64,000 bases of DNA from Diaporthe sp. PMI_573 (Eukaryota; Ascomycota; Sordariomycetes; Diaporthales; Diaporthaceae). How positions within the stretch are numbered: position 1 is the stretch's first letter; every line of letters begins with the position of its first letter. Shown piece by piece: positions 36,215 through 49,700 of this stretch. The translations under genes were made by a program, and so were the position numbers. The stretch lies in NCBI GenBank assembly GCA_021399435.1, contig JAJTUP010000030.1:1-64000 (forward strand), read 5' to 3'. The notes under the pieces were generated by a model. It did no database searches. It was not told the DNA's origin and saw only the letters and a program-made list of their open reading frames with translations.

Positions 36215-36805
36215 CTACTGATAAGAGGATATGTGTGGGTTTGAGGGCAGTCTGTCGGCAGCCTTTTTCAGAATTCGGTATGCGTCCTTGTAGAATTCCC
36301 TCATCGGACCTTTTGCCACCTCGGCCAGCTGTCGCGCCTCTTCGACAGGTTGGAGTGGACATCTAAGTACACCTTTAAGCTGAGGAATTAGATCCAACCT
36401 TGGGTTAGCACTATAGTCTAATAGCATCTAAATGACAGGTATATTGTTGAGTAATGATTCTCCACCCATGTCTGCTTTGGAATCATCCAAACATAGATCC
36501 AGAGGGCGACCGCTTCGCAATTGAAGCCTTGGCTCACTTTCCTGCTCGTTTGGATCTGCGCCGTCTTCAAGGGCAGCCAAGAGCTCAGCAAGCTTGCACC
36601 GGAGAGGATAGCGTGAAATGGAGGCCCAGAAAATTGCACTTCCTTTTCTCTTGTAGTGGCACTGAGGCTGATGACCCTGTTTGATCGAGTGCGCCTCTTG
36701 TAGGACGCCTTCCTGCTGTTCGGTTGTCAGATACTCCTTCCACCCATCTTTGGTACCGGTATCCACGTCAGCCAAGTTGGCTTTCTTGCTAATCAAACCG
36801 CCCAT
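36215..36805 (-). pseudogene. Ankyrin-repeat protein gene with in-frame TAG
   Basis: The minus-strand frame from the ATG at 36,805 runs in phase to 36,215 with one TAG at 36,428-36,430. The text around the stop reads NNIPVI*MLLDYSANPRLDL, an ankyrin repeat in which Q (CAG) would fit the stop position, so this is probably one RIP-type C-to-T change. Length about 196 residues if read through. The N-terminus MGGLISKK fits an N-myristoylation signal (Gly2, Ser6). A second repeat-like block, LLAALEDGADPNEQE, precedes it. Similar small ankyrin proteins accompany the secreted family downstream in other fungi (recollection). An annotation that ignores the stop would miss this gene. Confidence 0.65.
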
Positions 36806-39800
36806 CCTGCATAAACACACTCATCATCAGCAGGCATCCAAATAAATATAAGCTCCATGTGCAGTTTACAGAATGTGCAGCTTATGGGCCAGTATAAACC
36901 TTACCTATGCTCTCAGGTAGGGCTGCGACTTTTTGAGAAGGTACCTCCGTAGTAAGGTTCGGCTTGCTATTGGAAAAATAAGCAGGGTGTAACAATCTTG
37001 GAAGGCTCGTTTGAGTGAGTGCTCCCTTGCTCGGGTCTTATGAGGCACTGTGTAACATTGTATAGTTTGGCAACAGTGGTAAAGTTTGTGGTTGAATGTT
37101 GGGATGGAGTTGAAAAAATACATGACAAGTTTTTATGGGCCCCCATGGGGAGTAGGCAGTCACATCTGGTTCCAGTACAGTTGAAGTGACGTCATGTCAC
37201 TGGGGCTCTCCTTCCTGTATTGATGTCAAACTTGCCGGCCGGGTGGAACGCTTGAGCTACGGTGACTAGTCAAACAAGGAAAGAAACAGAATTGTGCGTC
37301 GTAAAGTCGAGTGCAGTGCCGACCAGGTCGATAGTGTGTAACCGCCTCATTGACATAAAGGACATACGGCAGCAACGGGTTTTTCTGTTGCCAAACATAA
37401 GAGAATGGCAGGCTCTTCTGGCACAACCCCGTCACGACCCTGTCACAACCCTGTCACGACAGTATTGCCAGTGCCACCAAAGGTGGGAAACTAGGCAAAC
37501 AATTCCAGCACGCCTATTTGCAGCGCGTTACTGTGAGAAGACATATGCTGAGCATGAGACGAGATAGTTGTCATGGACTGGGACTTTCTCACTGAAGAGC
37601 AAATGTCATAACACGCACCTGGGAGTAAAGATCCCTAGTTCTTTATCGAAGCGGACCCTGGCTTTGCTGTATCACTGTGCCGAATGTACCGATGGATTCC
37701 CCTGCTTGTGATCAATTTCACAAGCCCGTTATTACCAGTAAAAGGAGCGGTAACAGAGTCGGGCAGTTACGTTACGCCATATTCTGCTGCCTGGACGAAT
37801 GCCCCTTGCAAAAAGAGTTGTCGGTAGTATTGTGCCTCGGTTGTTCCAGGGCTCACCAACAGGTGCAGATTGATTGGGCACCATCATAAAGCACCACAGC
37901 GGGGCGCGCGGCAGATGTCTTTAGCAAATAGAGAAGAACCGGGAAGTACTTTGGTCGAGTCATCAAACATACCCGCACTCTACAAGCATAACTCTGCTCC
38001 AGCCCGTTATCCCGACCAGCGCAAGCGCTGATATAAAGAACCTCTCGTCCTTCACATACCGGCAGGCTCCTTGTCGTAAATGCTGGAGTTTCCAAACAGC
38101 AGCCCCGCCGCTCTCGCGTGAAACCAATTAAGGGCATACCAAGAAGCACTGCTTGACATAATTATAGATGTAGCTGCAGGTAGGCAGTTATCGGCTAACT
38201 TTATACTTCCTGCCCGGAGAATATTGCAATTTTCTGGGAAATAATCCCGGAAGGATGCCGCTAAGGGATTGACTTACACACTAATGCAGAGGAATTTTGT
38301 GTTGCTCTTAAATAGATGGTAACTGTGTTAATACCACCTCTAGCTCCACCATGCCGATACCCCTAGGAGCTCTCGATACTCCTAACTAGCACCAATATTA
38401 TACCCTGGAATATCTCCCTTGCCCAGGTTTAAGCCCTGCTTAATTAGCCCCTTGCTCCAGCTGTGGCTGCCCTGTCTTGTCTCTTTAAGGTCCTAGATCT
38501 GCCACTGTTTGCTAAGAGGGGTGAGTATAAATCTTTGCTTCTTTGAGTCCATTAAGGAGCCCACCCTACATATAAAGTTAAAGGTTATTTTTAGGCCCTA
38601 ACTAACACCCCTTTAAAGCAAGTTACTAGCCACTATTCAACTCAAAGAAAGCAAAGCTATAAATGATTAAGCTATAATAAAAACTTTAGTAATTAACTAG
38701 GAATAGACTACAGCAAATAAGGGTTTAAACCCTCCTAAGAGCAGTATGCTCTGCTAGGGGGTTCCCTTGTATTATATATTCTACCGATTCTACTCTATAT
38801 AATCTAACCGTCCTACTTCTATTATGGACTGAACATTATAAGTATAACATAATAATCGACCCTTTTATAGTTGAAGCTATAACTATGGTATGTAAACTTG
38901 CTTAGACTAGACATAAACAGATTTGGGATATGATACTAAGTGAGTCACTAAAACTGTCGATATAGCTGAGATTATAAAATGTAGTACCTTTACTGTTTAA
39001 AGAATCTAATCAAACCTATAATGCTTTAAGGTAATAAGAGCACCTCTAATTAAAGTCAGGCAATGTCGAAGTATTATACCTGCCATGCCTAATATACTCT
39101 GTAACCGACCTATAGAGAAGCCTGACAGATGGTAAAATGAAACTACTCTCTACCGACATAATCCGGCTAGTCCAATTTAATAGTAGCAACATCCCGCCGT
39201 ACTAGGGACTAATGGAGATGAAATTTCTGGTTCTGAATCCAGGTTATTTTATCCAATTTTGAGTAATATAACTATAGAGAATCCTATAGAGAATTGTTAA
39301 ATGCTGCTTCCTGAGAAAGATTTAGATTATATAACTTAAATAAGAGGAACCAGCATTAAACTACTATACTGTCGAACGCGGGGTCTAAGCTAAAAGCTAG
39401 TGTCTGTACATTATGTCTTAAACCCTAATAGACAAAAAAAAAAACTCGTTACACGCAGACGCTATAAGTCCCTGTAGTTACCTGCCAGAGGACCCCCCCC
39501 CCAATTGCCTATAAAGTTTACTGCTTAGCACCTACACCCATACTCTCTTCTTCCCCTTTTCTTCTCTAAATAGACACGTACCTATAACTGTCTATAGCCC
39601 CTAGGTACAAGCTTGTTCCAAAAAGACATTGGCGGACCCTGCAGGGAACCGGTCTCCTGTATTTAGTGACCCCTTGGTGTAGAGGCTTCCATATTTGTAA
39701 TCCTTCCATATCCATTTCTCTATAGTACAGATACTATACTGCATAAAACTCTGGAAATTCTCCTCTCAAGCCTTAATAACCCTTTAAAACCTCCCGTTTA

Positions 39801-40361
39801 CTGGTTAACTGCTTACTAGTCAAGCCTAACCCTTATCAACCCTACCTCCCTTACCCCCTAAACTTCTTGTTTACATTTAAAACTCTGTATTATTACCATA
39901 TATACAGTCACGTAGACTCTCATTTATGTAGTCTTTAACACAAAGCTTGATGCATCTCTAACATGCTGCTACTGTTACAGGTAATGGCATCCCGGCCATG
40001 TTAATTGTTGGATAGTATTGTAGCAGGGTTGTTTAGGCAGAAATAAACATCTTTAGGCCCCAGCAATAAGTTGGAGGCAGTCAATAGGCTTGAGGTGCTA
40101 ATCCGGAGCCATTATACATACAAGTTCTCATTGGACAAAGGCGCAAGATATGCGTGCTTCAGCCCTTGGAGACATTATGGCTGCCCAACGATTACCACCA
40201 GCCTTTAGGGGGAGGGGCGGGAGCATGCCGCCGCTCAATCCCAATATTCCTCGTCTCTATCTCCCTCTCCATCTCTATCTCTGTCTCCCTCCTCTGCTTT
40301 ATAGACCGTCAAACCCATAGTCTACGTAGACCCCCGACCATTGTCATATGCTACTGCAATT
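36806..40361. other. Long intergenic region, no gene supported
   Basis: About 3.5 kb with only short ORFs of uneven composition. A small tandem repeat of CCCTGTCACRA units lies at about 37,428-37,459. A poly-C tract at 39,493-39,501 and A-rich runs (39,435-39,445) are present. The AT-rich part from 38,600 on resembles repeat relic but no element could be named. Confidence 0.45.
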
Positions 40362-40694
40362 ATGGCGTCTAGATACAACGTCTGTTCTCAGGTGTCAATC
40401 AGTATGTTAATCGACAAGCTAACGACTTTATCCTTTGTCGACTTCTATGAGAGCCTCAGCAGTCTGGAGAAGATATCAGCAGAGGGATGCAACCTCTGCA
40501 ACCTAATACTCGACTTGCTTAAGACCATAAAGACCTTTGATACTTACCAGAATATTTGTATTAAAACCTGGTTTCTAGAATGGTTTGTACCCAAGCCCCG
40601 GCCTCCTTTTAATACCTTGTACAAAGACGCCAAGGCTGCCTTTAGAGATCCGCCTATTAGGCTTTATATTACCGCCCAGTATCTCGAGGACTAG
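40362..40694 (+). pseudogene. HET-like N-terminal fragment
   Basis: Frame from the ATG at 40,362 (111 residues incl. stop) contains SAEGCNLCNLILDLLK, the cysteine-pair segment that commonly precedes the HET domain in fungal heterokaryon-incompatibility proteins. After the stop at 40,692-40,694 the sequence becomes AT-rich and no HET signature (SYxWG) follows. Probably the start of a dead HET gene; alternatively a short cysteine-containing protein. Confidence 0.4.
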
Positions 40695-41063
40695 TAAGAA
40701 GAAGTTGCATCTTTGCCTGTTCTAGATACCCTTATCGTTTAAATCGGCAAAGAGGCGGTAAAGCCTAACGGAAATAACAGTAGAGGAAGCCACAAGGATA
40801 CTAACACTAGTTATTTAGTCTAAGGCTTCCCGCCATTAACTCTTACAATTAGTACTGCTAGAAGTAAGGTTTTCTACATGGCTAGAACAAGCTATAGAAG
40901 ATTTGCCGCCTTCTTTTGCAATATAGTGGTAAAATCTTAATAATAGTATTAACATTTTAAGGAGTAGAGACTACCTAGATAAAGTACCTAAGTACTACTA
41001 ATAAGGTTCTAACATCTTTATTATTAGTTGCTTTATAAGTAAAAAACATCTTAATAGCGCCTA

Positions 41064-43388
41064 ACGTAGTTCACCAGTCAGTGGGTCATACCAGTCAGTA
41101 GAACACTTTTGCTAACTTAACCAACTTTTACCAACCCCAGCACCCACCAGGTACCAAAGGGTCAGTTAAAATTAGCACCAATTAGTACCAACTGCTTCAA
41201 ATTCCTTATTTCCAATTAATTCGGTCAATTTAAAGGTATAGTAGTATTACAGTACCAGTCTAAAAGTTTAAAGTTTTAGTAGGCGGCTTTATTTTTAATA
41301 CAAATTACGTCTCCATTTTTCGCGTCAATCTCGCATCACTCTACCTACTTAAATATCTAACATACTAGAAATCAACAACCACTATACCAATCTACCCAAA
41401 AGAACAGAAAGTCCAACTAGCACTTCAGGCAATTAAAAACTCCAAAAAAAATCAAAAGAAACCCTTAAGTATACACCAGGCTATACATATCTTTAACATC
41501 CCTAAAAGTACACTCTTCAAGAAAATAAACAACCAACACAACCACGATAAATTACGCATCAACCACTATAAACTTAACCAAATCAAAAAGCAAACACTTG
41601 TCCAATATATTATTAAGCAAGATACATAAGGATTTCCAATACAACTTTCTAATATAAAAGATATAGCCAACCTTCTACTAGCATCACATAATAGCAAGCT
41701 GGTTAGCAAGAACTAGGTACAACGCTTTGTAGATATATAACCAAGCTTGAAAACAAGATTCTCTCAGCCTTATAACTACTAGAGGGCCCTCTACAAAGAT
41801 CTAGAGGTTATTAGGAACTAGTTCCGGCTACTCTACAATATAATAGCCAAGTATAGAATCACAGATAACAACTTATACAACTTCAACAAGACAGACTTCA
41901 TAATAAGCATAATAACTATAATAATAGTTATTACATATACTAATAAATAAAAAAAGGCTAAATCTATATAGCCTGGAAACCAGGAATAAACAATAGCTAT
42001 TAAGTATATTAATACAAAGAGCTAGTGTATCCCGCCATTTATAATTATCCAAGGCGCCTACCATCTTGCCAACTAGACCATAAAGTCTAGCTTTCCACCA
42101 AGCTAGATTATTAAGCCTACTCTCAATAGGTAGACAAATAACAAAACTAGTCTAAAATAGATTTAGTACTTTAATAAGTATACAATTAAGCAGACAAAAG
42201 GCAAGTACTAAATACTTGTCCTAAATAAACACAAGAGCTATATATCAGCAGAATTCAAACAATACTACAACAACAACAATATTATCCCTATTAGTATACT
42301 CCCACACTTATCTCATCTACTTTAGCCATTAGACATTACATTATTTTCACCATTAAAGCATATATATAGTAATGAGATTAATTTCTTTATCCAGGCATCT
42401 ATTAACTATATTACTAAGTCTAAGTTCTTTATTACATTTAAAACAGCCCACAATAAGGTCTTTACAAAAGAAAATATAAAATCTAGGTTTAGAAAGGCTA
42501 GTATTTCTCTATAAGACCCAGATTCTATAATTTCCAAACTAGATATCTACCTACAAACTCCAGTACAATCCCTCCCTATATCACCAACAAAATAGAAATC
42601 ATAAACACCATCCAACACCAACCAGACTATCCAGCAGTCAAGTTTTATTAAAGGCAGAATATCTACACACCAGGGCAGCTCTCCTACACCAATTATCCAA
42701 GCAGTTAAGAAGTTCACAAAGGGCACACAAGCAATAACACATCAAATCACTCTTTTAAATAATCAGGTCCATACTCTTAAGAAGGCTAATATTAGGCTTA
42801 CCAAGCACCAGAGGGCCAAAAAAAGTCGGGTCCAGCTTAGAGGAGCACTTAGTATTAAGGATTCCTAGGCAATAATTAAAGAAAAACAAAAAAGGAAGCA
42901 GCCAGCTAGTAAAATAGCTAGTAATAGCAAGAAGGCAGTCCGCAGCAGACCATCTAAACGACAATATAGCAACTACAGCAAGACTAGGCACAATGCAAAA
43001 ACTTATAAAAAAGATATAAAAGAGTCTAGTCATTCAGATTCCGAGTAAATAATAGCACATTTTCAAGCAGTCCGCGGCAAACCACCCAAATAGTTGGTCT
43101 GGCTAGTATAGATTAAGGTTAATCCTACATAGCTGAAATACTCCATTTTAGTGGGGAAGCCAATTTTCCCACCAAAAGTCATCCACTTTAGACTAACACT
43201 ACAGCAGCACCAACCTCTCCAAATTAACCAGATCAATTAAAAATAAGAAATTTAAAGCAGTTAGCACCAATTAGTGCCAATTTTAACTAACCCTTTAGCA
43301 CCTAGTGGGTGCTAGGGTTAACAAAAGTTAGTTAAGTTAGCAAAAGTATCCCACTAACTAGTATAACCCACTAACTAGTAAACCACGT
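41064..43388 (+). mobile_element. Fot1/pogo-type DNA transposon, full length (2,325 bp), inactive
   Basis: Inverted ends ACGTAGTTCACCAGTCAG (left) and the complement of ACGTGGTTTACTAGTTAG (right), flanked by TA on both sides (41,062-41,063 and 43,389-43,390). Long subterminal inverted sequence carries the AGTTGGCACCAATTGGTGCC-type palindromes. The plus-strand frame from about 41,380 shows a psq-type helix-turn-helix (KSTLFKKIN), a CENP-B-like second helix-turn-helix (KLVSKN-x-VQRFV) and a DDE region with SHLL-x-PLD. The first catalytic block, normally NFDETGF, reads NFNKTDF at 41,881-41,901, so Asp and Glu are lost by G-to-A changes. Numerous TAG/TAA stops. Fossil. Confidence 0.85.
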
Positions 43389-43390
43389 TA

Positions 43391-44187
43391 CTATTTTCTT
43401 ACTATTATAATTAAGTATTCTTATAATCTTACTAAATAGTATATAATTTAGCTTTTATATTTTAGTTTATTATAAAATAAGTTTTATATATAAAAGTAGT
43501 GTTAGTACGGCCCTAATGCTATAGGTTAAGGGATCTTTACACATGCAAATAGATAAACAAAAGCAGTATTTCTAGTATACAGGTTTAATTCTTACTATTA
43601 AAGGAAGAAGGGAAGCTATTACCATTATGGGCGCCGAAGCACTTAGTGTAGTAGCCCGCCCTTCTACTAACTAAGCCAGACCGGCCCTTCTAATTAGCCA
43701 CAGCCAGGCTAGGCGTGTGGCCCCTTAGACTGCCCTCAAACCCACAATAGTTGTCTTTGTTATTTAATAGGTTGCCTGGCCGGTGGAGAAGAAGAAGGGT
43801 TGCCTGGCCGGTGGGAAGAAAGAAGAATTATACCCTTATCTAAAAGGTAACTAACTTTAGCTTTAATCGCACGTCCTTATTTAAAGAGAACGTCTTTTAT
43901 ATAACTTGGCGCCCTAAATCTAAAAGGACGACTTTTAACTAAATAATTTATATGTCTTTATCTAAAGGATCATTATATATATAAACTAGCGCCCTAAATC
44001 TAAAAAGACGGCTTTGTCTTTATAATCTTTATTGATCTATATCTAGTCAAATATTAATATTAATGTTAGATTAACTTTATTATATACATAATAGTATAAT
44101 CAGCCTAGTTTAGTAATAAAGTAAAAGAAAGAGACATTAATTAAAAAGCAGGAGACATTATAGATATACAATACCCTCCTAAACTAT
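43391..44187. other. AT-rich spacer with two tandem repeat sets
   Basis: A GGTTGCCTGGCCGGTGG unit occurs twice at about 43,770-43,820. Further on, a unit containing GCGCCCTAAATCTAAAAGGACG occurs twice (about 43,910-43,935 and 43,986-44,012). No gene. The second set could derive from an LTR/primer-site region, but no partner repeat was found. Confidence 0.45.
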
Positions 44188-44708
44188 TCTAAAGGTTGGT
44201 GCCTTCAGCAGTGTGTGTGTGGCAGGGTCGTAGTAAGGTGCACTGAGGCGAATTGGGACAGCTTGAGAGTGGTCTGGACAACTTTATATTGAATTCAAGT
44301 AGGCTTCTGTCAGCCCTCCTCACAGTCCCTCCAACATCGTCTCAACCCTGGGCACGCTGCGGTTGGCTCTGGTACGCAGATAGGGAGGCCGGAAAATTCG
44401 GCCCTCAGACCCACTATCTTTGACTTTAAATAACCAGCCAACCCTAACTCTGACAGTAACTAAACTAAATATAGACAAACTTCAGAAATCAGGCTATCTA
44501 ATAAACTAGGTTACATGCTTTTTGGGTAAAAAATAAGGGGAATGCAGAGGTACGAAGTTAGGGTCTTAAAATAGCCTAAAAAATCAACTCACGGCCACCA
44601 AACTCATCTGCTAGCGTGCACGCCCTATAGGCACTTAGAGAAAATCTAGTGCCAAGTCTAGGGTAACTCCCTACGTGCAGCGCCCACACGAGCGTTTTTT
44701 GTTTAACA
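44188..44708 (-). mobile_element. Repeat family S, copy 2 (521 bp)
   Basis: Reverse orientation relative to copy 1; plus-strand ends TCTAAAGGTTGG and GTTTAACA. Flanking pentamers ACTAT and AATAT differ at one base, so the target duplication is imperfect. The shared internal block (CCCTCCTCACAGTCCCTCC) is very well preserved across all three copies. Confidence 0.8.
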
Positions 44709-45309
44709 AATATATTTAACTAGGCAAAGCTATTACTAATAGCAGAATTTATATATAATAATTTCTTCTCGGCAAGTATAGAAACTACCCTTTTCTATGC
44801 TAATTATAGTTACCATCTAGTTAGACATAATCTTTTATTAAATATTAAAAGCTTACACTTCCTTAACCTAGCAAGTAAAGTATACACCCATTAGATAACC
44901 ATAGTATATATAAAAGCCGCTACTTATCTCAAGCATACTTGTGCCTATATAAAGAAATATATAGATAACTAACATATTAACGCTCCCCTGTTTATTAAAA
45001 AACAACTTATTATACTTAACGCCTAATATATCTAGACTTAACGTCCCGCTAAAAAGCTTAACTACAAGATGCTGAGACTATTCTAAATTACTAAGGTTAT
45101 CTTTTCTATAGCTATTAGGCTAGCCCTATCTAAGAGCTGAAAGATTTACAACTCCTTCTATATTTCCCTTATAAAACCTTACCGCACTAGCATTTAGGAC
45201 TATCCTAACCCTAACTAAATCCTGCAAAAAGCACCTTTCATCAAAGTATTAACAACTTTAGTATACAACAGGTATACAACTTTTTTAACCTCGTTTATTT
45301 CTTTATATA

Positions 45310-45586
45310 TATCACAGTCCTGGCTCCCTACACTTAGTCCGCAGTAAACCAGGCTAGGGGGGATACCCAACCCAGAGAGTTAGGGTTTAATTACATAAGC
45401 CGCCGGCTCGATAAAACTCCACACCCTGTCCTAATAGCTGTTTTATAGCTCTTCAAGCTACATCTTATCAACAAAGCCTATACCTACCAAGAATAGAGCC
45501 TATACATAGTAAATAGAAGACCTACCTAATTATCCTAACTACTCAATATCTACCTACCTAGAAACCACCTACCTACTATTATAACA
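45310..45586 (+). repeat. 5' LTR of nested gypsy chromovirus
   Basis: 277 bp, same length as the 3' LTR; more heavily C-to-T/G-to-A mutated than it. Confidence 0.87.
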
Positions 45587-48500
45587 CTATATAGCTCCCA
45601 CCCTTAGACGTTAATACTATATTAAACCGCCCATAGCTACCTCTAAGTACCAACTCCCTAGAAGAGTTAGCTCATTATATTACTAAACATACCTCTAACT
45701 AGATAATATACTTACATAACCTTAACCAGTATATATCTACGCTTAAAGAAAAAGTCTCTTCCTCCCAGATTAAGACCCTAAGCCGTAACGCTATAATTAC
45801 TTCTCTATACTCCAACCTAACCAAGCAAGATAGGGTAATTAGCTACTAAAAGAACCAGTATAATACCGCCCAGAAGGAGGTTATCTACCTTAAAATTAAG
45901 AAACTACAACTCCTAAATACCGCCATACCTACTATATAGACTCCTACCACTAAACCTACTCCTACTAGTCCCTATATTAACCAAACTATAGATACTATAC
46001 CAGGAGTAACTCTACCTATTTCTATTATAAGTACTAGTTCTACTATCCTTAGTAAGAAACTACCTAACCTAAAGAAATTTAATAGATCTCGCTACAACCT
46101 TTGCTACTTTATATAATAGATCTACATAAAGATAACCACTAATACTAATTATTTTTTTACCACTACTACCTACCTAATCTATATCACTAGACACCTTACA
46201 GAAAAGGCATATAAGTTAATCCTACCCAAGACCCTATACAGTATTTCTTAGTTTATAGACTACCCAGACTTGCTTAAGTATCTAGAAGAAGCCTTTAGAG
46301 ACCTAGACTATATTTAAAACTCCTAGAATAAGTTATACCAGCTAAGACAATATAACTAAGACTTTAATACCTATTTTACTAAGTTTTAGTGCCTTACCCT
46401 AGAGGGGGAAATACTAGATACTACCCTCTTATCTCTACTATTTTAAAAGATCTCCCGTAAGCTTTAGGATATACTCCTACATAATCCTACTAACTCTAAT
46501 AAGTTTCAGCCCTATACCTAATACCTTTAGTCTCTAGATAACCGTTTCTACTAATACTAGTAACAAGTCTCCTACCATAAGCCTATTTCTACACCTACCC
46601 AGACTACCTCAAAGATATATACTACCATAATTAAGCCTACTACTACCCCTACCTAAAGGCTACCCATACTACCTCTCCCTACTAGCAACCTAATAGACCT
46701 AAGCTCTTAGTACTAGAGTAATAGCTGTAAGAAATACTATAAATACTACCGTTATAGCTTGTTAAATTACTTTATTGCCCAGTACTACTTACTAAACAAC
46801 TGCCTACCCCATATACAGGGCTTCTACCCCTCTTCTCCTACCTCTCAGTCACCTTTCCATTCACTAGTCTATTCTACATCTTACTCACCTACCTATAGAC
46901 ATAGTAATTCCCCTGCCTAGAATTTAATAAATAGAGTAAGCCTAAGGTAAGTCACCCTTAGGCTCCTTATAAGCACACTCTATATATTTCTACTACCACT
47001 ATTACTAAACCAACTATTAAGAAAGAATAAAACTAATACTCTAATATACTAATACTATCTATACACCTAACTATAGAAAGAAAGGAAATACCTACCTATA
47101 CCCTAACTAATATTAGAGCTAAAGGAAAGGCTTTTATAAATAAAAAATAGGCTAAGGCTTACAATATTTCCTTATTACCCCTAAAGAAACCATTTAACCT
47201 AGAAGTAATTAATAGGAGATCCTTTAAGGATACCATTACCTACTATACCCTAGTTTCCTACTATATTAACAACCATTTCCAAGATACTATAATAATATTT
47301 ACTACTTAGTTAGTCTATTATTTTATTATATTAGAAATACTCTAGCTAAAGCAACATAATCTAATTATTTACTTTACCTTCTATATAATTATATTTAATA
47401 ATAAATATTACTACTATTACTATAATATTCCTAGAAAACCTACTAAACTAAAAGTACTATAAGATATACTAAAGACTATCTAGACCTACCACCCCCTATT
47501 CTACCCTAATATTCTAAGAAAGTATAAACTATACTAAGTTACCCTAAAAGCTACCACTACTTATATCCATAAGGAGGGCTACTACCTATTTACTATATCC
47601 TTAGAGTAGATTAATGATATACTAGAAGCCTAGTACTTTAGCCCTACCTATAAGGAACCTAAGCCTATAAAAACCCTACCTAAGGAACTAGAGGAATTTA
47701 CTAATATCTTCTTACCTAAGGAGGCTAAGAAATTACTATCTTACTATCTATATAACCACCATATCTAGCTAATCAAAAGAAAGACACTACTCTTTAGCCC
47801 ATTATATTCTATATCCCGAGATAAGCTAATAGCCCTAAGAGAATAACTAGATAAAAACCTATAAAAGGAATTTATCTAATTAAGTACCTCCTACATTACC
47901 TTACTAGTCCTGTTTATATCTAAACCTAGAGGAGGACTTTAATTCTATATAGATTATCAAGCCTTAAACAATATTACTATTAAAGACCATTACCTACTAC
48001 CCTTAACCAAGGAGACTCTAAATAACCTAAAGGAGATAAAGTATTTCTTAAAGGTTAATATAATTACTATCTTTAATAACCTCTATATATACAAGGGGGA
48101 GGAATATCTAACTATCTTCTATACCTACTTCAGCCTATTTAAAACATTAATAATACTATTTAGGCTTACTAGAGCCCCCTTAACCTTTTAAAGATTTATT
48201 AATAATACCCTAAGACTATATCTAGATATATTTTATATAGTATATCTAGATAACATTTTAATCTATAGCTATACCTGTTCTAAGCATAAAGAATATCTAC
48301 AATTAGTCTTAACTACCCTACAAGAAGCCAGCCTATATACTAAGTTAGAAAAATGTAAATTCTTTATTAAAGAGATAACCTTTCTAGGCCTAATTATAGG
48401 TATATACAGGATCTAGATAGATCTAAAGAAGGTTAAGACTATTATCTCCTAGAGAACCCCAACCTACCTAATAGATATATAAGCCTTTATTAGGTTTAGC

Positions 48501-49166
48501 AACTTTTACCACTACTTTATCTAAGACTTTTCCAAAATAATTTCACTACTAGTCTACCTAATAAAAAAAGAGTATAATTTAATTTTAACTCCTTCTATAA
48601 GAAAGCCTTTAATAACCTAAAGACTATATTTATATAAATACCTATACTAGCCTATTTTAACTAGGAAAAGGATATTATACTAGAAACTAATACTTCCAAC
48701 TTTATCTCTACTAGAGTAATATCCCAGTATAGGGATAATAGAATCTTATAACCTATTACATTCTTCTTAAAAAAATATTCTTTAACAGAATATAACTATA
48801 AGATATATAATAAGGAACTACTTACTATTATCTATTACTTTAAGAAATAGCGCCTAGAACTAGAAGGGGCCCCGTTCCTGATTAAGGTTATTACAGACTA
48901 CAAAACCTAGAGTACTTTATAACAATAAAGTTACTTAACCACTACTAGGCCTACTAGGTAGAATTCCTATCTCATTTTAATTTTTAGATTATATACTACC
49001 CAGGAAAGCAAGGTACTAAGCTAGATACGCTAACTAGAAGGTTAGAAGACCTATCTTAAGAGGGGGATGAGAGATTACTACACTAGAGCCAGGTTATCCT
49101 AAAGAAAGAAAATTTAGATCCCGCCCTACCATAAAAAAAGACCATACATTTTTTAGCTACAGCATA

Positions 49167-49700
49167 TCTGAAGGTTGGTGGATCGAATGGGAGTCAGGTA
49201 GCAGTAGGGTGCACTGAGGTCTTGTTGGGACGCTTGAGAGTGGTTCGGACAACTTTGTATTGAATTCGAGTGGGCTTCTGTCAGCCCTCCTCACAGTCCC
49301 TCCGACATCGTCTCAACCCTGGGCACGCTGTGGTTGGCTCTGGTGCGCAGATAGGGAGGCCGGAAAATTCGGCCCTCGGACCCACTATCTTTGGCTTTAA
49401 ATAACCAGCCAACCCTAACTCTGACAGTAACCAAACTAAATACAGATAAACTTCAGAAATCAGGCTATCTAATGAACTAGGTTACATGCTTTTTGGGTAA
49501 GAAATAAGGGGAATGCAGAGGTTCGAAGTTAGGGTCTTACAATAGCCCAAAAAATCGACTCACGGCCACCAAACTCATCTGCCGGCGCGCACGCCACATA
49601 GGCACTTGGCCGAAAAAGTGCCAAGTCTAGGGTAACTCCCTACGTGAAGTCTAGGGTAACTCCCTACGTGCAGCGCCTACACGAGCGTTTCCGTTTAACA
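49167..49700 (-). mobile_element. Repeat family S, copy 3 (534 bp), inside the gypsy element
   Basis: Ends TCTGAAGGTTGG (left) and CCGTTTAACA (right) on the plus strand; perfect 5-bp duplication GCATA (49,162-49,166 and 49,701-49,705). It interrupts the pol frame between RNase H and integrase. Less mutated than its host, so it is the youngest layer of this nest. Confidence 0.88.

Noticed and set aside
37262..38149. Three ORFs of 70-101 residues
   Set aside because: Low-complexity or mixed composition, no recognisable domain, no intron logic linking them.
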